Below are positions 45,296-54,364 of a stretch of 64,000 bases of DNA, piece by piece. The position numbers and the translations under genes were made by a program. Source of the stretch: JAOTVV01 sp039591075 (lineage in GTDB: Bacteria; Gemmatimonadota; Gemmatimonadetes; Gemmatimonadales; GWC2-71-9); the NCBI GenBank assembly GCA_039591075.1, contig JBDHEI010000008.1, forward strand, positions 21,745 to 85,744, read 5' to 3'. The notes under the pieces are model-generated. The model was given only the letters and a program-made list of their open reading frames with translations. It was not told where the DNA came from and did no database searches. Within the stretch, counting starts at the first letter, position 1. Each line of letters begins with the position of its first letter.

Positions 45296-48200
45296 TGGCC
45301 CGTCGTGTGGTGACGGTGCTCGCCTTACTCGCGGCGTGGGTCACCGGCGTGACCATGGGTGTGGCCGGTGCGGCGCTCAGGACGCAAACCGGTCGGCTCG
45401 CTGTGGTCGCGTGGGCGCTCGACCTGGCCAATCGTGCCGTGACGGGGTCGATCGAGGTCGGCGACGTCGACGGCTCTTTCCTTCGCGGGCTCGAGCTGCG
45501 TGAGGTCGTCGTCCGCACCGACGATGGGTCCACCGTTGTGCGGGCGGAGCTGGTCGGCGTGGGGTACGGCATTCGAGAATTGCTGCGGGGACGGATCGTG
45601 TTCGGGGAGCTCAGGCTCCTACAACCGGAAATCACGGTTGTACAAGTCCGGCCCGGAGCCCCATTCAACTTCGAGACGTTGTTCCCGACCGACGACCGGG
45701 CCGAGCCCAGGCCTGGACCACTCATCGCATTCGGCGACGTATCGATCACCGCGGGCCGCATCGTGGTGAAGACACCGGTTCCGGATGGGGCCGTAGGCGT
45801 CCGCGAGCGGGAGCGGGGTCCGGATGGTCCGCTGCAGGTCCGTCGATTCAAACGCCTGGACGGCCACCTCGGCTATCTCCGAGTCTCGTCACCGAGGAGG
45901 GACGATCCTATCCTGATCGAGGTCACGCGGCTTCGCACGGATGTCTCTGATCCCGTGCTGAGCGTGTGGGATCTTCGCGGGACCGCACGTGTGTGGAGTG
46001 ATTCGCTGGCGCTGGATCTGAGTCGTGTCATGCTGCCACAGACGGAGGCGCAACTCGAGGGAACCGTGACGTGGAGTTCCGGATCGTTGGGTTTCGATCT
46101 CGAAGGTCGGGCGTCGCCGGCTGCGACCGACGACGTCCTGGGGTTGGTCCCGGCGCTCCCTGCGGGGCTCCGCGGGCAGGCGCGCTTCGAGATGCGCACG
46201 CCGCGCGCGGACGTCCTCGCGTTTGCGGGGCACGGCCTGGACGTGCGGGGGCTGGAGGGCGGCCGTATGCGCGGACGCTTGGGCATGATCCTCGGACCCA
46301 GAGAGCAGTGGGCCTTTGAGCAGACCGCGCTCGAGCTCGACGACTTCGATCTGGAGTACGTGCGCGGCTACCTCGATACGCTGCCCTTTGTGGGTCGGGT
46401 GACGGGTCGGGTCGCGGCGGACGGTCCCGCGGAGCGGCTCATGCTCGAGCTCGACGCCGGGTTACGGGATCTCTTGGTCGAGGGTGAACCGGTGTCGACC
46501 GCCCGAGGCTCGGGCATCGTCGCCTTGAGCGACGAGGACTTCGTCTTCCGGGACTTCATGGTCCAAGAGGCCGACATCAGCCTCGCAACCGTGCGGCGCT
46601 TGGTCCCGGCCATGCTCCTGCAGGGGCGTCTCGCGGGATCGGGTGTCCTCACCGGCCCGTGGCTGAACGCGACGTTCGACGGGCGGCTCACGCACCGCGA
46701 TCGTCCGTTGCCGGAGAGCGCCGCCACGGGTCGGCTCACGCTCGACGCGCGCCGCGATACGCTGGGCGCGTGGGCCGAACTCGTGTTCGATTCGCTGCGC
46801 CTGGGTGGGCTGCGTTCGAGTTTCGAGGGACTCGACCTCGCGGGGGCGTGGCACGGGACGGTTACCATTGCGGGCTTTGTCGATTCGCTCGCCCTCACCG
46901 CGAGGCTCGACGGCGATGGCGGTGTGCTGGACCTCGGTGGCGCGTTCTTCTTCGTGGAGGCCGGCATGGGCGCGCACCAGGTTCAGGTCCGAGGAGAGCG
47001 TCTCGACCTGGCGCAGCTGTCGCCCCAATTCCCCATGACCGACTTGAACGGGTTGATCATCGGCGCAGGCAGCTTCGCCACCGACGATCGTCATCCGTTT
47101 CGCGCCGACGTCGCGCTGGGACGATCGTCGGTGCAGCGCGTCAACATCGATACCGCGACCGCCGTTGCACTGCTCGCCCCCTCGCGCGTGACGTTCGACA
47201 CCCTAGCGATCGAGGCATACGCCCTGCGCATCCACGCCGTGGGGGGAATGGGCCTCGACACGGCGGTGCGGGACACGCTGACGTTCACGGCCGTCACGGA
47301 CTCGATCGGCGTCTTCGAGCCCGTGCTCGAGCGGATCCTGGGTCCGCTCGAGACGACGGATGAGACCATTCCGCGTCCGTCGGGGTCGGCGCGAGCCGCC
47401 GGGCGGGTCGTGGGATCCGTCGACGAGTTCCAGGTGGTTGCCGACATCGACTTGGCGCAGCTGCGCCGCGCCGACGCGTACGTCTCCCATGCCGGCGGCG
47501 TCTTCACCTGGGTATCCGCCACGCGGAGCCTTCGGCTCGACGCGTCAATCGATTCGATGGCGGTTGGCGCGGTGGCTCTGGGTGATGCGCGTGTGGGGCT
47601 TCACGGGCAGCTCGATTCACTGGGGTGGCACGCCCAGTCGCGATTGGGTCACGGGGCGTGGATCGGGGCAGGGCGATGGCTCCGCGACTCGACGGTTGCA
47701 GAGTTGGCGTTCGATTCGCTGGGATTGAGCCTGGCCTCGGGCCCATGGTTCTTGGATCCCGGCGCATCCGTCGCGCTGGACGACAGCGGACTCACATTTA
47801 CCGAGCTGGTGCTGCGCAATGCTCAAGGTCCGGGTGTGGCCTCCGTCCGCGGCCGATGGCCGTTCCGCGGAGAGGGCGTGTTGGAAGGCGCTATTGACGG
47901 TCTGCAGTTCGGTGACGTGATGGTTCTGGCCTTCCGGGATCCGGAGGATGCGGCCGGCGAATTGAGTGGGACGTTCACGCTTGGAGGTACGGCCCGCGCT
48001 CCGGTGCTCTCGCTGTCCGCCAACCTACGCGACGTGCGCTATCGGAACTTCAGCGCTCCGTACACGCAAGGCGTGTTCGAGTACCGAGATCAGCGGCTTC
48101 GCGGTGATTTCGAGCTGCGGCGACTCGGGGTCCCGATCCTCTCGGTGACGGCGGAATTGCCCGTCGACCTGGCTCTCGCGAGCGTCGAGCGACGGCGGCT

Positions 48201-49632
48201 CCCTGGGCCCGTGAGTGTCCGGGCGCATGCAGAGGGCGTCGATCTCGCCCTGCTCGAGACGACATTACCGCAGGTTCGTGAGACCATGGGAACCTTCGAT
48301 GCTGACTTTGGCGTCGAGGGTACGTGGGAGCAACCGCGCCTGACCGGGCAGCTCGCGATCAGGAACGGCAGCGCAACGTTCCCGGCTCTAGGTGTGCGTC
48401 ACGAGGCAATCGATGGCCGGCTCTCGCTCTCTGGCGACACGGTCTGGGTGAATGAACTCTCGCTCCAGAGCGGGTCCGGGACGGCGACGGTGAGCGGCTA
48501 CGTCCGATTCGAGGAGTTGAGCAAGCCGATCCTCGCACTGCGCGTCGCCTCGGCAAACTTCCGCGCGATTGACGTCCGCGGGTTTCTCACGCTCGCTACG
48601 ACGGGGAGGGTTCAGCTCGATGGGCCGCTGTATCAGGCCCGGTTGACCGGCAGCGCCACGGCCACGCGTGGGGTGCTCTACTTCGCCGACCTCGTGACCA
48701 AGGAGATCATCAATCTCGAAGATTCGCTCTATGCCCAGTTCGTCGATACGGCCCTCGTGCGGCGACAGGGGCTCGGTGCCGAGTTCCAGAGCCGATTCCT
48801 CGATAGCCTGCGCATCGACAGCCTCCGAGTAGACATGGGGCGGGACTTCTGGTTGCGTTCCACGGAGGCCAACGTCCAGTTGGCCGGCAACGTGTTCGTC
48901 AGCAAGGTGCGAAAAGAGTACCGACTCGATGGGATCCTCGAGGCGCCGCGTGGCATCTACCGGCTCCAGCTCGGGCTCGGGACGAACCGGGATTTCACGG
49001 TGACTAGAGGTCAGATCCGATACCTTGGCACCACGGATTTGAACGCGGACTTGGACATCGACGCCCGCCACGTCGTACGTGGGACGGTTGGAGAGGACGT
49101 GAACGTGAATGTTCACATCGGTGGAACGCTCTACGATCCTCGGCTGGCGCTCTCCAGTGATTTCCAGCCGCCGCTGTCCGAGCCTGAGATCATCAACTAC
49201 TTGGTGTTCGGTGCCCCGACTCTTCGTGAGGGGCCGGGCGCTGGATTGGATTCGAGGCTGTTCACCCAGTGGCTCACTACAGCGTTCTCGGGTCAGCTCG
49301 AGTACGCGTTGATCTCGGATCTCGGCGTGCCGCTGGACTACCTTCAGATTCGGCCGACGACGACCGTGAGCGGACTGAGCGGTGCAGAGGTCGCCGTCGG
49401 AAAGCAATTCCAGGTTCTGGGGACCACGGCGTTTCTGACGGCCAGCCCGCGGCTATGCCGGCGGCAGGCCACGTCGTTTGCCAGCATTGGGGCGAGCCTC
49501 GAGTTCCGTTTGAGCCGGCAGTGGCTGGTCGCGGCAAGCGTGGATCCTCTGACCAGCTGCGAAAACCCATCGGCACAGTCCGCGGTGAACTACCAGTTCG
49601 GGGCCGACTTGTTCTGGGAGAAGCACTACTAG
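45295..49632 (+). CDS. tamB: TamB-like translocation and assembly module protein
   Basis: 1445 residues. One N-terminal membrane anchor (VVTVLALLAAWVTGVTMGVA) precedes a very long periplasmic beta-rich chain and the C-terminal DUF490/TamB domain. That domain includes DLNADLDIDARHVVRGTVGE, PRLALSSDFQPPLSEPEIIN, and a final aromatic-ended strand near FGADLFWEKHY. Homologues form AsmA-like grooves carrying lipid or barrel substrates between the membranes. The repeated strands (LRLDASIDSMAVGAVALGDA and similar) fit such a groove. It follows tamA by a one-base overlap, and its TAG overlaps the lipid kinase GTG by one base. Confidence 0.92.
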   Translation: MARRVVTVLALLAAWVTGVTMGVAGAALRTQTGRLAVVAWALDLANRAVTGSIEVGDVDGSFLRGLELREVVVRTDDGSTVVRAELVGVGYGIRELLRGRIVFGELRLLQPEITVVQVRPGAPFNFETLFPTDDRAEPRPGPLIAFGDVSITAGRIVVKTPVPDGAVGVRERERGPDGPLQVRRFKRLDGHLGYLRVSSPRRDDPILIEVTRLRTDVSDPVLSVWDLRGTARVWSDSLALDLSRVMLPQTEAQLEGTVTWSSGSLGFDLEGRASPAATDDVLGLVPALPAGLRGQARFEMRTPRADVLAFAGHGLDVRGLEGGRMRGRLGMILGPREQWAFEQTALELDDFDLEYVRGYLDTLPFVGRVTGRVAADGPAERLMLELDAGLRDLLVEGEPVSTARGSGIVALSDEDFVFRDFMVQEADISLATVRRLVPAMLLQGRLAGSGVLTGPWLNATFDGRLTHRDRPLPESAATGRLTLDARRDTLGAWAELVFDSLRLGGLRSSFEGLDLAGAWHGTVTIAGFVDSLALTARLDGDGGVLDLGGAFFFVEAGMGAHQVQVRGERLDLAQLSPQFPMTDLNGLIIGAGSFATDDRHPFRADVALGRSSVQRVNIDTATAVALLAPSRVTFDTLAIEAYALRIHAVGGMGLDTAVRDTLTFTAVTDSIGVFEPVLERILGPLETTDETIPRPSGSARAAGRVVGSVDEFQVVADIDLAQLRRADAYVSHAGGVFTWVSATRSLRLDASIDSMAVGAVALGDARVGLHGQLDSLGWHAQSRLGHGAWIGAGRWLRDSTVAELAFDSLGLSLASGPWFLDPGASVALDDSGLTFTELVLRNAQGPGVASVRGRWPFRGEGVLEGAIDGLQFGDVMVLAFRDPEDAAGELSGTFTLGGTARAPVLSLSANLRDVRYRNFSAPYTQGVFEYRDQRLRGDFELRRLGVPILSVTAELPVDLALASVERRRLPGPVSVRAHAEGVDLALLETTLPQVRETMGTFDADFGVEGTWEQPRLTGQLAIRNGSATFPALGVRHEAIDGRLSLSGDTVWVNELSLQSGSGTATVSGYVRFEELSKPILALRVASANFRAIDVRGFLTLATTGRVQLDGPLYQARLTGSATATRGVLYFADLVTKEIINLEDSLYAQFVDTALVRRQGLGAEFQSRFLDSLRIDSLRVDMGRDFWLRSTEANVQLAGNVFVSKVRKEYRLDGILEAPRGIYRLQLGLGTNRDFTVTRGQIRYLGTTDLNADLDIDARHVVRGTVGEDVNVNVHIGGTLYDPRLALSSDFQPPLSEPEIINYLVFGAPTLREGPGAGLDSRLFTQWLTTAFSGQLEYALISDLGVPLDYLQIRPTTTVSGLSGAEVAVGKQFQVLGTTAFLTASPRLCRRQATSFASIGASLEFRLSRQWLVAASVDPLTSCENPSAQSAVNYQFGADLFWEKHY

Positions 49633-50525
49633 TGGCGCGTGCCCTGTTGATCTTCAATCCCGTCGCCGCCCGGGCCAACCTCAAGGTCGTGGACACCGTG
49701 GTCAAGGTGTTCAAGCGTGAGGGGTGGAGCGTGGAGGTCGAAGGGACCTCGCGCGTCGGGCATGCCAAGGACCTGGCGCGGGCGGGGGTTGAAGGAGGCG
49801 TCGACCTCGTTGCCGTGTACGGTGGCGACGGAACGACCATGCAGGCCGTGGCAGGCATGGTCGACCACGGTGTGCCGGTCGCCCTGATCCCCGGAGGGAC
49901 CGGGAATCTCCTTGCCGGCAATATGCGCCTGCCACGGCGGCCGGCCGCGGCCGCGCGGGTCGCGATTCGGGGGCGACCACGGCCAATCGACCTGGGAATA
50001 CTCCCGAGGGAGGACGGTCTGCACTACTTTGCCGTTGGCGCCGGGGCCGGTTTTGACGCCGTGCTCATGACCGAAACCACCGGCGAGGCGAAGCGGCGAT
50101 GGCGCATGGGGGCATATGTTGCAACCGGTGTTGGGGCGGTCGCGAAACTCAAGGCGGTGCGCCACCGAATAACCGTCGATGGGACCCCGATGGATGTGGA
50201 GGCGGCCATGGTGCTCGTGGCCAACTGCGGGGAGATCGTTCCGCCGTTCCTGCGCCTGCGGAAAGGGGTCGCTCCCGACGACGGTGTCTTCGACGTGATC
50301 ATCGTCAATGCGACGACGGTCATGGAGGGTGTCTACGCCCTCTGGCGCTTGGCTAGCGGGCTCGCCGCGGACAATTTCCGTATTAGGTTCGCCCGGGGCC
50401 AGGAGGTCGTCGTCGAGCCCGAAGAGCTACTGCCGGTTCAGTACGACGGCGAGGCAGCCGGCTGGACCCCGTTCACCGCCCGCATCGTGCCGCACGCGAT
50501 CAGCGTGATGGTACCGCGGACCTAG
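49632..50525 (+). CDS. Diacylglycerol kinase-like lipid kinase (YegS/DagK family)
   Basis: 297 residues. RALLIFNPVAARANLKVV, the nucleotide loop VYGGDGTTMQAVAG (GGDGT at 64-68) and IPGGTGNLLAGNM (88-92) identify the DAGK catalytic domain, followed by VGAGAGFDAVLMTET. Substrate could be diacylglycerol, ceramide or a sphingoid base. GTG 49632 overlaps the tamB stop; starts further upstream lie inside tamB. Confidence 0.9.
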   Translation: MARALLIFNPVAARANLKVVDTVVKVFKREGWSVEVEGTSRVGHAKDLARAGVEGGVDLVAVYGGDGTTMQAVAGMVDHGVPVALIPGGTGNLLAGNMRLPRRPAAAARVAIRGRPRPIDLGILPREDGLHYFAVGAGAGFDAVLMTETTGEAKRRWRMGAYVATGVGAVAKLKAVRHRITVDGTPMDVEAAMVLVANCGEIVPPFLRLRKGVAPDDGVFDVIIVNATTVMEGVYALWRLASGLAADNFRIRFARGQEVVVEPEELLPVQYDGEAAGWTPFTARIVPHAISVMVPRT

Positions 50526-50536
50526 TGGGAGTCGTC

Positions 50537-50719
50537 ATGGGTCAGGAAACCGATATCATGATCTGTCGCGCCTGCGGAAACCAGGAGCGTGCGTCCGAAG
50601 GCTACCCGTGCACCGAGTGTGGCGCGTTCATTTGCGTCGTTTGCAACATGCGTGGCGTGACCATGTGCAAGAGTTGCCGCGAGGCCGGCAGCCCGGGTGC
50701 GAAGCCGGCCAATGGGTAG
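50537..50719 (+). CDS. Small zinc-finger protein
   Basis: 60 residues with eight cysteines in four CxxC pairs (Cys10/13, 25/28, 33/36, 44/47), enough for two zinc sites, and little else. No family is recognised. ATG 50537 follows a GGGAG; a GTG at 50525 is also open. The stop overlaps the start of the HAD gene. It may be a zinc-binding adaptor; the function is unknown. Confidence 0.68.
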   Translation: MGQETDIMICRACGNQERASEGYPCTECGAFICVVCNMRGVTMCKSCREAGSPGAKPANG

Positions 50720-51419
50720 CGGATATCGAAAGCTGGTTCTGTTCGATATCGACGGCACGTTGTTGTGGTCGGGTGGGGCCGGCCGCTCCGCGATCGGTCA
50801 GGCGCTCACGGCGGAGATCGGAGCCGCCGGACCGATCGAGGGCTATCGGTTTGACGGCAAGACTGATCCGCAGATCGTTGCCGAACTGATGACCGCGGCC
50901 GGTCATCCCGATGCCGAGGACGAGTCCCGTATCGCGGCGGTGTGTCGCCGCTACCTCGAGTTGTTGAGAGTCGAGCTGGTGACCCGCAAGACCGGCATCC
51001 GTCTGTATCCCGGGATTGCCGCATTGCTCGCCGCGATGGAGCGGCGCCACGACGGGCTGGTGGGTCTGCTGACCGGCAACCTGGCGCTCGGGGCCGAACT
51101 CAAGCTCACGGCAGCGGGGGTCGATCCGGCCCGCTTTCGCGTCGGGGCCTATGGGTCTGATTCGGCGGTGCGGGCGGAGCTTCCCGCGATCGCCGCGGCC
51201 CGTGCCGCGCCCATGATGGGTCGCGTGCCGCAAGGCAAGGAGATCGTGATCATCGGGGACACGCCAGCGGACATGTCCTGTGGGCTCGGGGTCGGTGCCA
51301 GGGCCCTCGGCGTCGCGACCGGCCGCCATTCGGTGGTGGATCTGCTCGCGGCGGGGGCGGACGTGGCCTTCGAAGATCTCACCGACACCGATCCCGTCCT
51401 CGACGCCATTTACGCGTGA
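50712..51419 (+). CDS. HAD-superfamily hydrolase (phosphoglycolate-phosphatase-like)
   Basis: 235 residues. HAD motif I is LVLFDIDGTLLWSGG (Asp12, Asp14), motif II lies in VGLLTGNLALGAELK, and motif IV in EIVIIGDTPADMSCGLGVGA. The alpha-helical cap and LVGLLTGN resemble Gph and PpaX enzymes that dephosphorylate small phosphates. ATG 50712 overlaps the zinc-finger stop by 8 bases. The phosphoglycolate link to the glc operon is possible but not shown. Confidence 0.87.
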   Translation: MGSGYRKLVLFDIDGTLLWSGGAGRSAIGQALTAEIGAAGPIEGYRFDGKTDPQIVAELMTAAGHPDAEDESRIAAVCRRYLELLRVELVTRKTGIRLYPGIAALLAAMERRHDGLVGLLTGNLALGAELKLTAAGVDPARFRVGAYGSDSAVRAELPAIAAARAAPMMGRVPQGKEIVIIGDTPADMSCGLGVGARALGVATGRHSVVDLLAAGADVAFEDLTDTDPVLDAIYA

Positions 51420-52153
51420 GCAGTTCGACGACGCTCTTGCCGCTCCGCATTCCGGAATTGGGCCCCTATCTGGGGAAGCTCGTGACCGGAACGGGCCGAG
51501 CACCCGGCGGGCTGCGGCTGGACGCGGTGCGCGTTCGCCTCGTGACGCGCATGTTCGAGCGGGTTGGTGAGGCGAAGCGACTGGCCACGCGTGAGCAGCG
51601 TCAGCAGGCGGTTAGTGCCATCGGCCGAGCCGCATGGCTAGAAGCATGGGAAGAGGCGGTCGCCGGAGCGGCGGATCTGCTCGTCGCGCGAGCGTCGCGC
51701 CGTGTCCAGGAGGAGGCCGAGGCGGTTCGCATGCCACGTCGTGGCCGCCGCCGTCTCGCTCCGAGTTCGGCGGACCGACGAGCCGTGGGTGCGCGGCTCG
51801 GCTCGGCAGGTGCCGCTCTCGTGCCGGCGCTCGACGCCGTCGAGCGCAGCGGATCTGCGGCGCTTGCGGCCACGGGGACCGAGCCGGCGGCGCTCACGGG
51901 CTGGCAAGAGGCGTTGACCACGGCGGGGCGCCGACTCGAAGCGGCCTGGCTCGCGCTGGAACAGGCGATCGAGGTCGAGTCGGCACGGTGGGAATTCGTT
52001 GCGTCCGATGTGGCACGATGGCGACGATCGTTGTGGCCGGTGGCGGCCGTCGGGCTGGTGGCGCTCGCCGGGGCCACGTGGTTCGGACTCGTCCTCGGTG
52101 GCTACGTGCCACCTCCCGACTGGCTTGCGACGCTCTGGCAGCAGGTGTTCTGA
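51416..52153 (+). CDS. Unknown protein with one C-terminal membrane segment
   Basis: 245 residues, no recognised family. The body is Ala/Arg-rich and probably helical (VRLVTRMFERVGEAKRLATR; LGSAGAALVPALDAVERSGS). One hydrophobic segment near the end (LWPVAAVGLVALAGATWFGL) gives a tail-anchored protein with most of the chain in the cytoplasm. The GTG start overlaps the HAD stop as GTGA, and acpS follows three bases after its stop, so it belongs to this operon. Confidence 0.72.
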   Translation: MSSSTTLLPLRIPELGPYLGKLVTGTGRAPGGLRLDAVRVRLVTRMFERVGEAKRLATREQRQQAVSAIGRAAWLEAWEEAVAGAADLLVARASRRVQEEAEAVRMPRRGRRRLAPSSADRRAVGARLGSAGAALVPALDAVERSGSAALAATGTEPAALTGWQEALTTAGRRLEAAWLALEQAIEVESARWEFVASDVARWRRSLWPVAAVGLVALAGATWFGLVLGGYVPPPDWLATLWQQVF

Positions 52154-52155
52154 GG

Positions 52156-52539
52156 ATGACGGTCCTCGGCCTCGGCATCGATCTCGTCGACGTGTCCCGT
52201 GTGCGCCGGCTACTCGACCGCCACGGCGACCGAGCCTTGGAACGATTGCTGACGCCAGACGAACGGGCGTATTGCACGACACGAGCCATCCCCTCCGTCC
52301 ATATTGCCGCTCGGCTTGCAGCCAAGGAAGCCGCGTTCAAGGCCCTGGCCGGCGAGTCCGAGGCGCGACGGATCTGGTGGACGGATCTCGAGGTGCGGCG
52401 GGAAGGCGATGGCCGGCCCACGCTTCACCTCCATGGAAGGGCCAGCGCGCGTGCTGAGCGCTTGGGCGTGCGTTCCTCACTCCTGTCCCTGACACACGAG
52501 CGCGATCACGCCGCAGCCGTGGTGCTCTTGATCGGCTAG
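52156..52539 (+). CDS. acpS: Holo-[acyl-carrier-protein] synthase
   Basis: 127 residues. GLGIDLVDVSRVRRLLD contains the Mg2+ and CoA-binding Asp9, and LAAKEAAFKALAG the conserved KEAhxKAh helix. AcpS transfers 4'-phosphopantetheine from CoA to acyl carrier protein and is essential for fatty acid synthesis. A GAGG lies just before the ATG, two bases after the preceding stop. A possible terminator hairpin follows. Confidence 0.94.
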   Translation: MTVLGLGIDLVDVSRVRRLLDRHGDRALERLLTPDERAYCTTRAIPSVHIAARLAAKEAAFKALAGESEARRIWWTDLEVRREGDGRPTLHLHGRASARAERLGVRSSLLSLTHERDHAAAVVLLIG

Positions 52540-52551
52540 GCTCCGATCCAA

Positions 52552-52573
52552 GGGGCGCTCGGCGGCGCGCCCC
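52552..52573 (+). terminator. Possible terminator after acpS
   Basis: GGGGCGC and GCGCCCC pair around an eight-base loop, followed by GTTCTTGCC. The stem is strong but the T-run weak. It would separate acpS from the kinase gene. Confidence 0.4.
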
Positions 52574-52633
52574 GTTCTTGCCTCCGATGGATGGTGCGCG
52601 CACTATTGGACTGAGTTGAACCAGTGAGGAGCC

Positions 52634-53482
52634 ATTCGCCGCGACTTTCTCCCCATCGTCCGCCGAGCACTCGAGGGACGGTATGTCGTCGAACGTGAGA
52701 TCGCGCGGGGCGGTGCTGCCCGGGTATTCCTTGCGCACGATAAGGACCAGCGACGGGTTGCACTGAAGGTTCTCCACCCGCAACTGGCCGTGTCCGTCAC
52801 GGCTGACCGGTTTCTCCGAGAAATCTCGATCCTGTCCGAAATCGAGCACCCCCACATCGGGAAACTCATCGACTGTGGCGAGAACGACTGGTTGATCTAC
52901 TATGTCATGCCGTTCATCGAAGGTCCCAACCTCAAGGAGCACCTGACTCGCGTCCGCCAGGCGTCCATCTCCGATACGCTGCAGATCGCGGTCGATGTCC
53001 TCGAAGCGCTCGAGTACGCGCATGGCAAGGGGATCGTCCATCGTGACGTGAAGCCGGAGAACATCATGCTGACGTCCAGAGGTGCCGTTCTCCTGGACTT
53101 CGGCATCGCCCGCGCGATCCTGCAGGCCGGGATGGATCGGATCACCCGGTCCGGATTCGCGGTTGGCACGTCCACCTACATGAGTCCCGAGCAAGTGCAG
53201 GGGAACATCGACATCGACGAGCGGAGCGACTTCTACTCGCTTGGCTGTGTCTTGTTCGAGTGTCTTGCGGGGCGACCTCCGTATTCGGCGCAGCGGGAGG
53301 AGTTGGTACTACGGATGCATTTGCAGGCTGCTGCGCCGGACGTCCGGCAGTTCCGAAGCGAGACCCCCGACGCGCTCGGGCTGGTCATCGCCAAGGCGCT
53401 GAAGAACCAGCCAACCGACCGCTGGCAGTCGGCTCACGAGATGCGTGAGGCGCTTTCGGTGACGACGGGCTCCGGCGAGTGA
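52634..53482 (+). CDS. Serine/threonine protein kinase, kinase domain only, start codon unresolved
   Basis: About 282 residues, a complete Hanks-type kinase. The glycine loop EIARGGAARVFLA, the ATP lysine in RVALKVLHP (codon 45 from ATT 52634), HRD in IVHRDVKPENIM, DFG in LLDFGIARA and the activation-segment VGTSTYMSPEQVQG are all visible. There is no membrane segment or sensor domain, so it is cytoplasmic. The frame opens after TGA 52625-52627, and the first ATG/GTG/TTG is GTG 52790, inside the fold after the ATP lysine. Translation must begin at a rare codon (ATT 52634 or ATC 52655), or an indel hides the real start. GAGGAG at 52626-52631 is very close to the ATT. Confidence 0.75.
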   Translation: MRRDFLPIVRRALEGRYVVEREIARGGAARVFLAHDKDQRRVALKVLHPQLAVSVTADRFLREISILSEIEHPHIGKLIDCGENDWLIYYVMPFIEGPNLKEHLTRVRQASISDTLQIAVDVLEALEYAHGKGIVHRDVKPENIMLTSRGAVLLDFGIARAILQAGMDRITRSGFAVGTSTYMSPEQVQGNIDIDERSDFYSLGCVLFECLAGRPPYSAQREELVLRMHLQAAAPDVRQFRSETPDALGLVIAKALKNQPTDRWQSAHEMREALSVTTGSGE

Positions 53483-53515
53483 TGCTGTAAAGGAGGCCTG
53501 CCCTCGTCCCGGGTC

Positions 53516-54364
53516 TCAGCGCTTCCCCGGGGCGGCTGGTGGTTTCAACGCTTCCACGCGTTCCACAGCCACGACAGGCTTGCTCTGAAAAGCCGCTGCC
53601 AACATCGCGCCGATCGCCACGACGGCGAGGGCCGTGAGTTGCGCCAGCGACAAAGCGCCGAAGAAGCGGTCGTCCTTGGCCCTGATGAACTCGACGAGAA
53701 AGCGCTCCGTTCCAGCGAGCATCAAGTACAGACCGAAAAGCCAGCCGGTACCCCGGGGATGTGCGCGCAGCCGCCACAACAGCCAGAAGACGAATAGCAT
53801 GATCGCGGTCTCGTAGAGCTGGGTCGGATGGACCGCGAGCACGTCAAACGGGCTCGCGTCCGGCGGGACCTCCACTCCCCAGGCCGCGAGGTTCTGCGCA
53901 GTGGATGCCGGCAAACCGTGCGGGAACTTCATGCCCCACGGCAGCGATGTCGGGATGCCGTAGTCATCCTGCACTAGGAAACACCCAACGCGGCCGAGCG
54001 CATAGCCCACCGCCAGCCCCGGCGCCGCCAAGTCGAGCGTGAACCGCATCGGCACCCGGCGCCATCGCCCGTTGAGAAGCACGGCGGCCGCGCCACCCAA
54101 CAAGCCGCCGTACCACACCAATCCCGCTCGGTGAAACAGGGCACCCGGATCGCCGTACAGGGCGACGTACCACAGCTTGGCTCCCAGCAGTCCGCCGATC
54201 ACACCAGCCACGATGATGTCCCACGCGTAGTGATCACTCCTGCCGAGTTCGCGGAGGCGCTCTTGCATGACCCAGCCGGCTATGAAGAACCCCAGCATGA
54301 CCATGATGCCGAACCCGGTGATCTCGATCGGGCCGAGCTGGATACCGAAAGGATACACCGTCAT
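53516..54364 (-). CDS. lgt: Prolipoprotein diacylglyceryl transferase
   Basis: 282 residues with seven membrane helices. It transfers diacylglyceryl from phosphatidylglycerol to the lipobox cysteine of prolipoproteins. The signature ALGRVGCFLVQDDYG contains the essential Arg, and ERFLVEFIRAKDDRF is the second conserved block. The first loop reads GLVWYGGLLGG where E. coli has HGGL. ATG 54364 overlaps the tsaD stop by 4 nt. It is the last gene of the long operon and supplies modification for lipoproteins such as those at 17406 and 26460. Confidence 0.93.
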   Translation of the reverse strand: MTVYPFGIQLGPIEITGFGIMVMLGFFIAGWVMQERLRELGRSDHYAWDIIVAGVIGGLLGAKLWYVALYGDPGALFHRAGLVWYGGLLGGAAAVLLNGRWRRVPMRFTLDLAAPGLAVGYALGRVGCFLVQDDYGIPTSLPWGMKFPHGLPASTAQNLAAWGVEVPPDASPFDVLAVHPTQLYETAIMLFVFWLLWRLRAHPRGTGWLFGLYLMLAGTERFLVEFIRAKDDRFFGALSLAQLTALAVVAIGAMLAAAFQSKPVVAVERVEALKPPAAPGKR

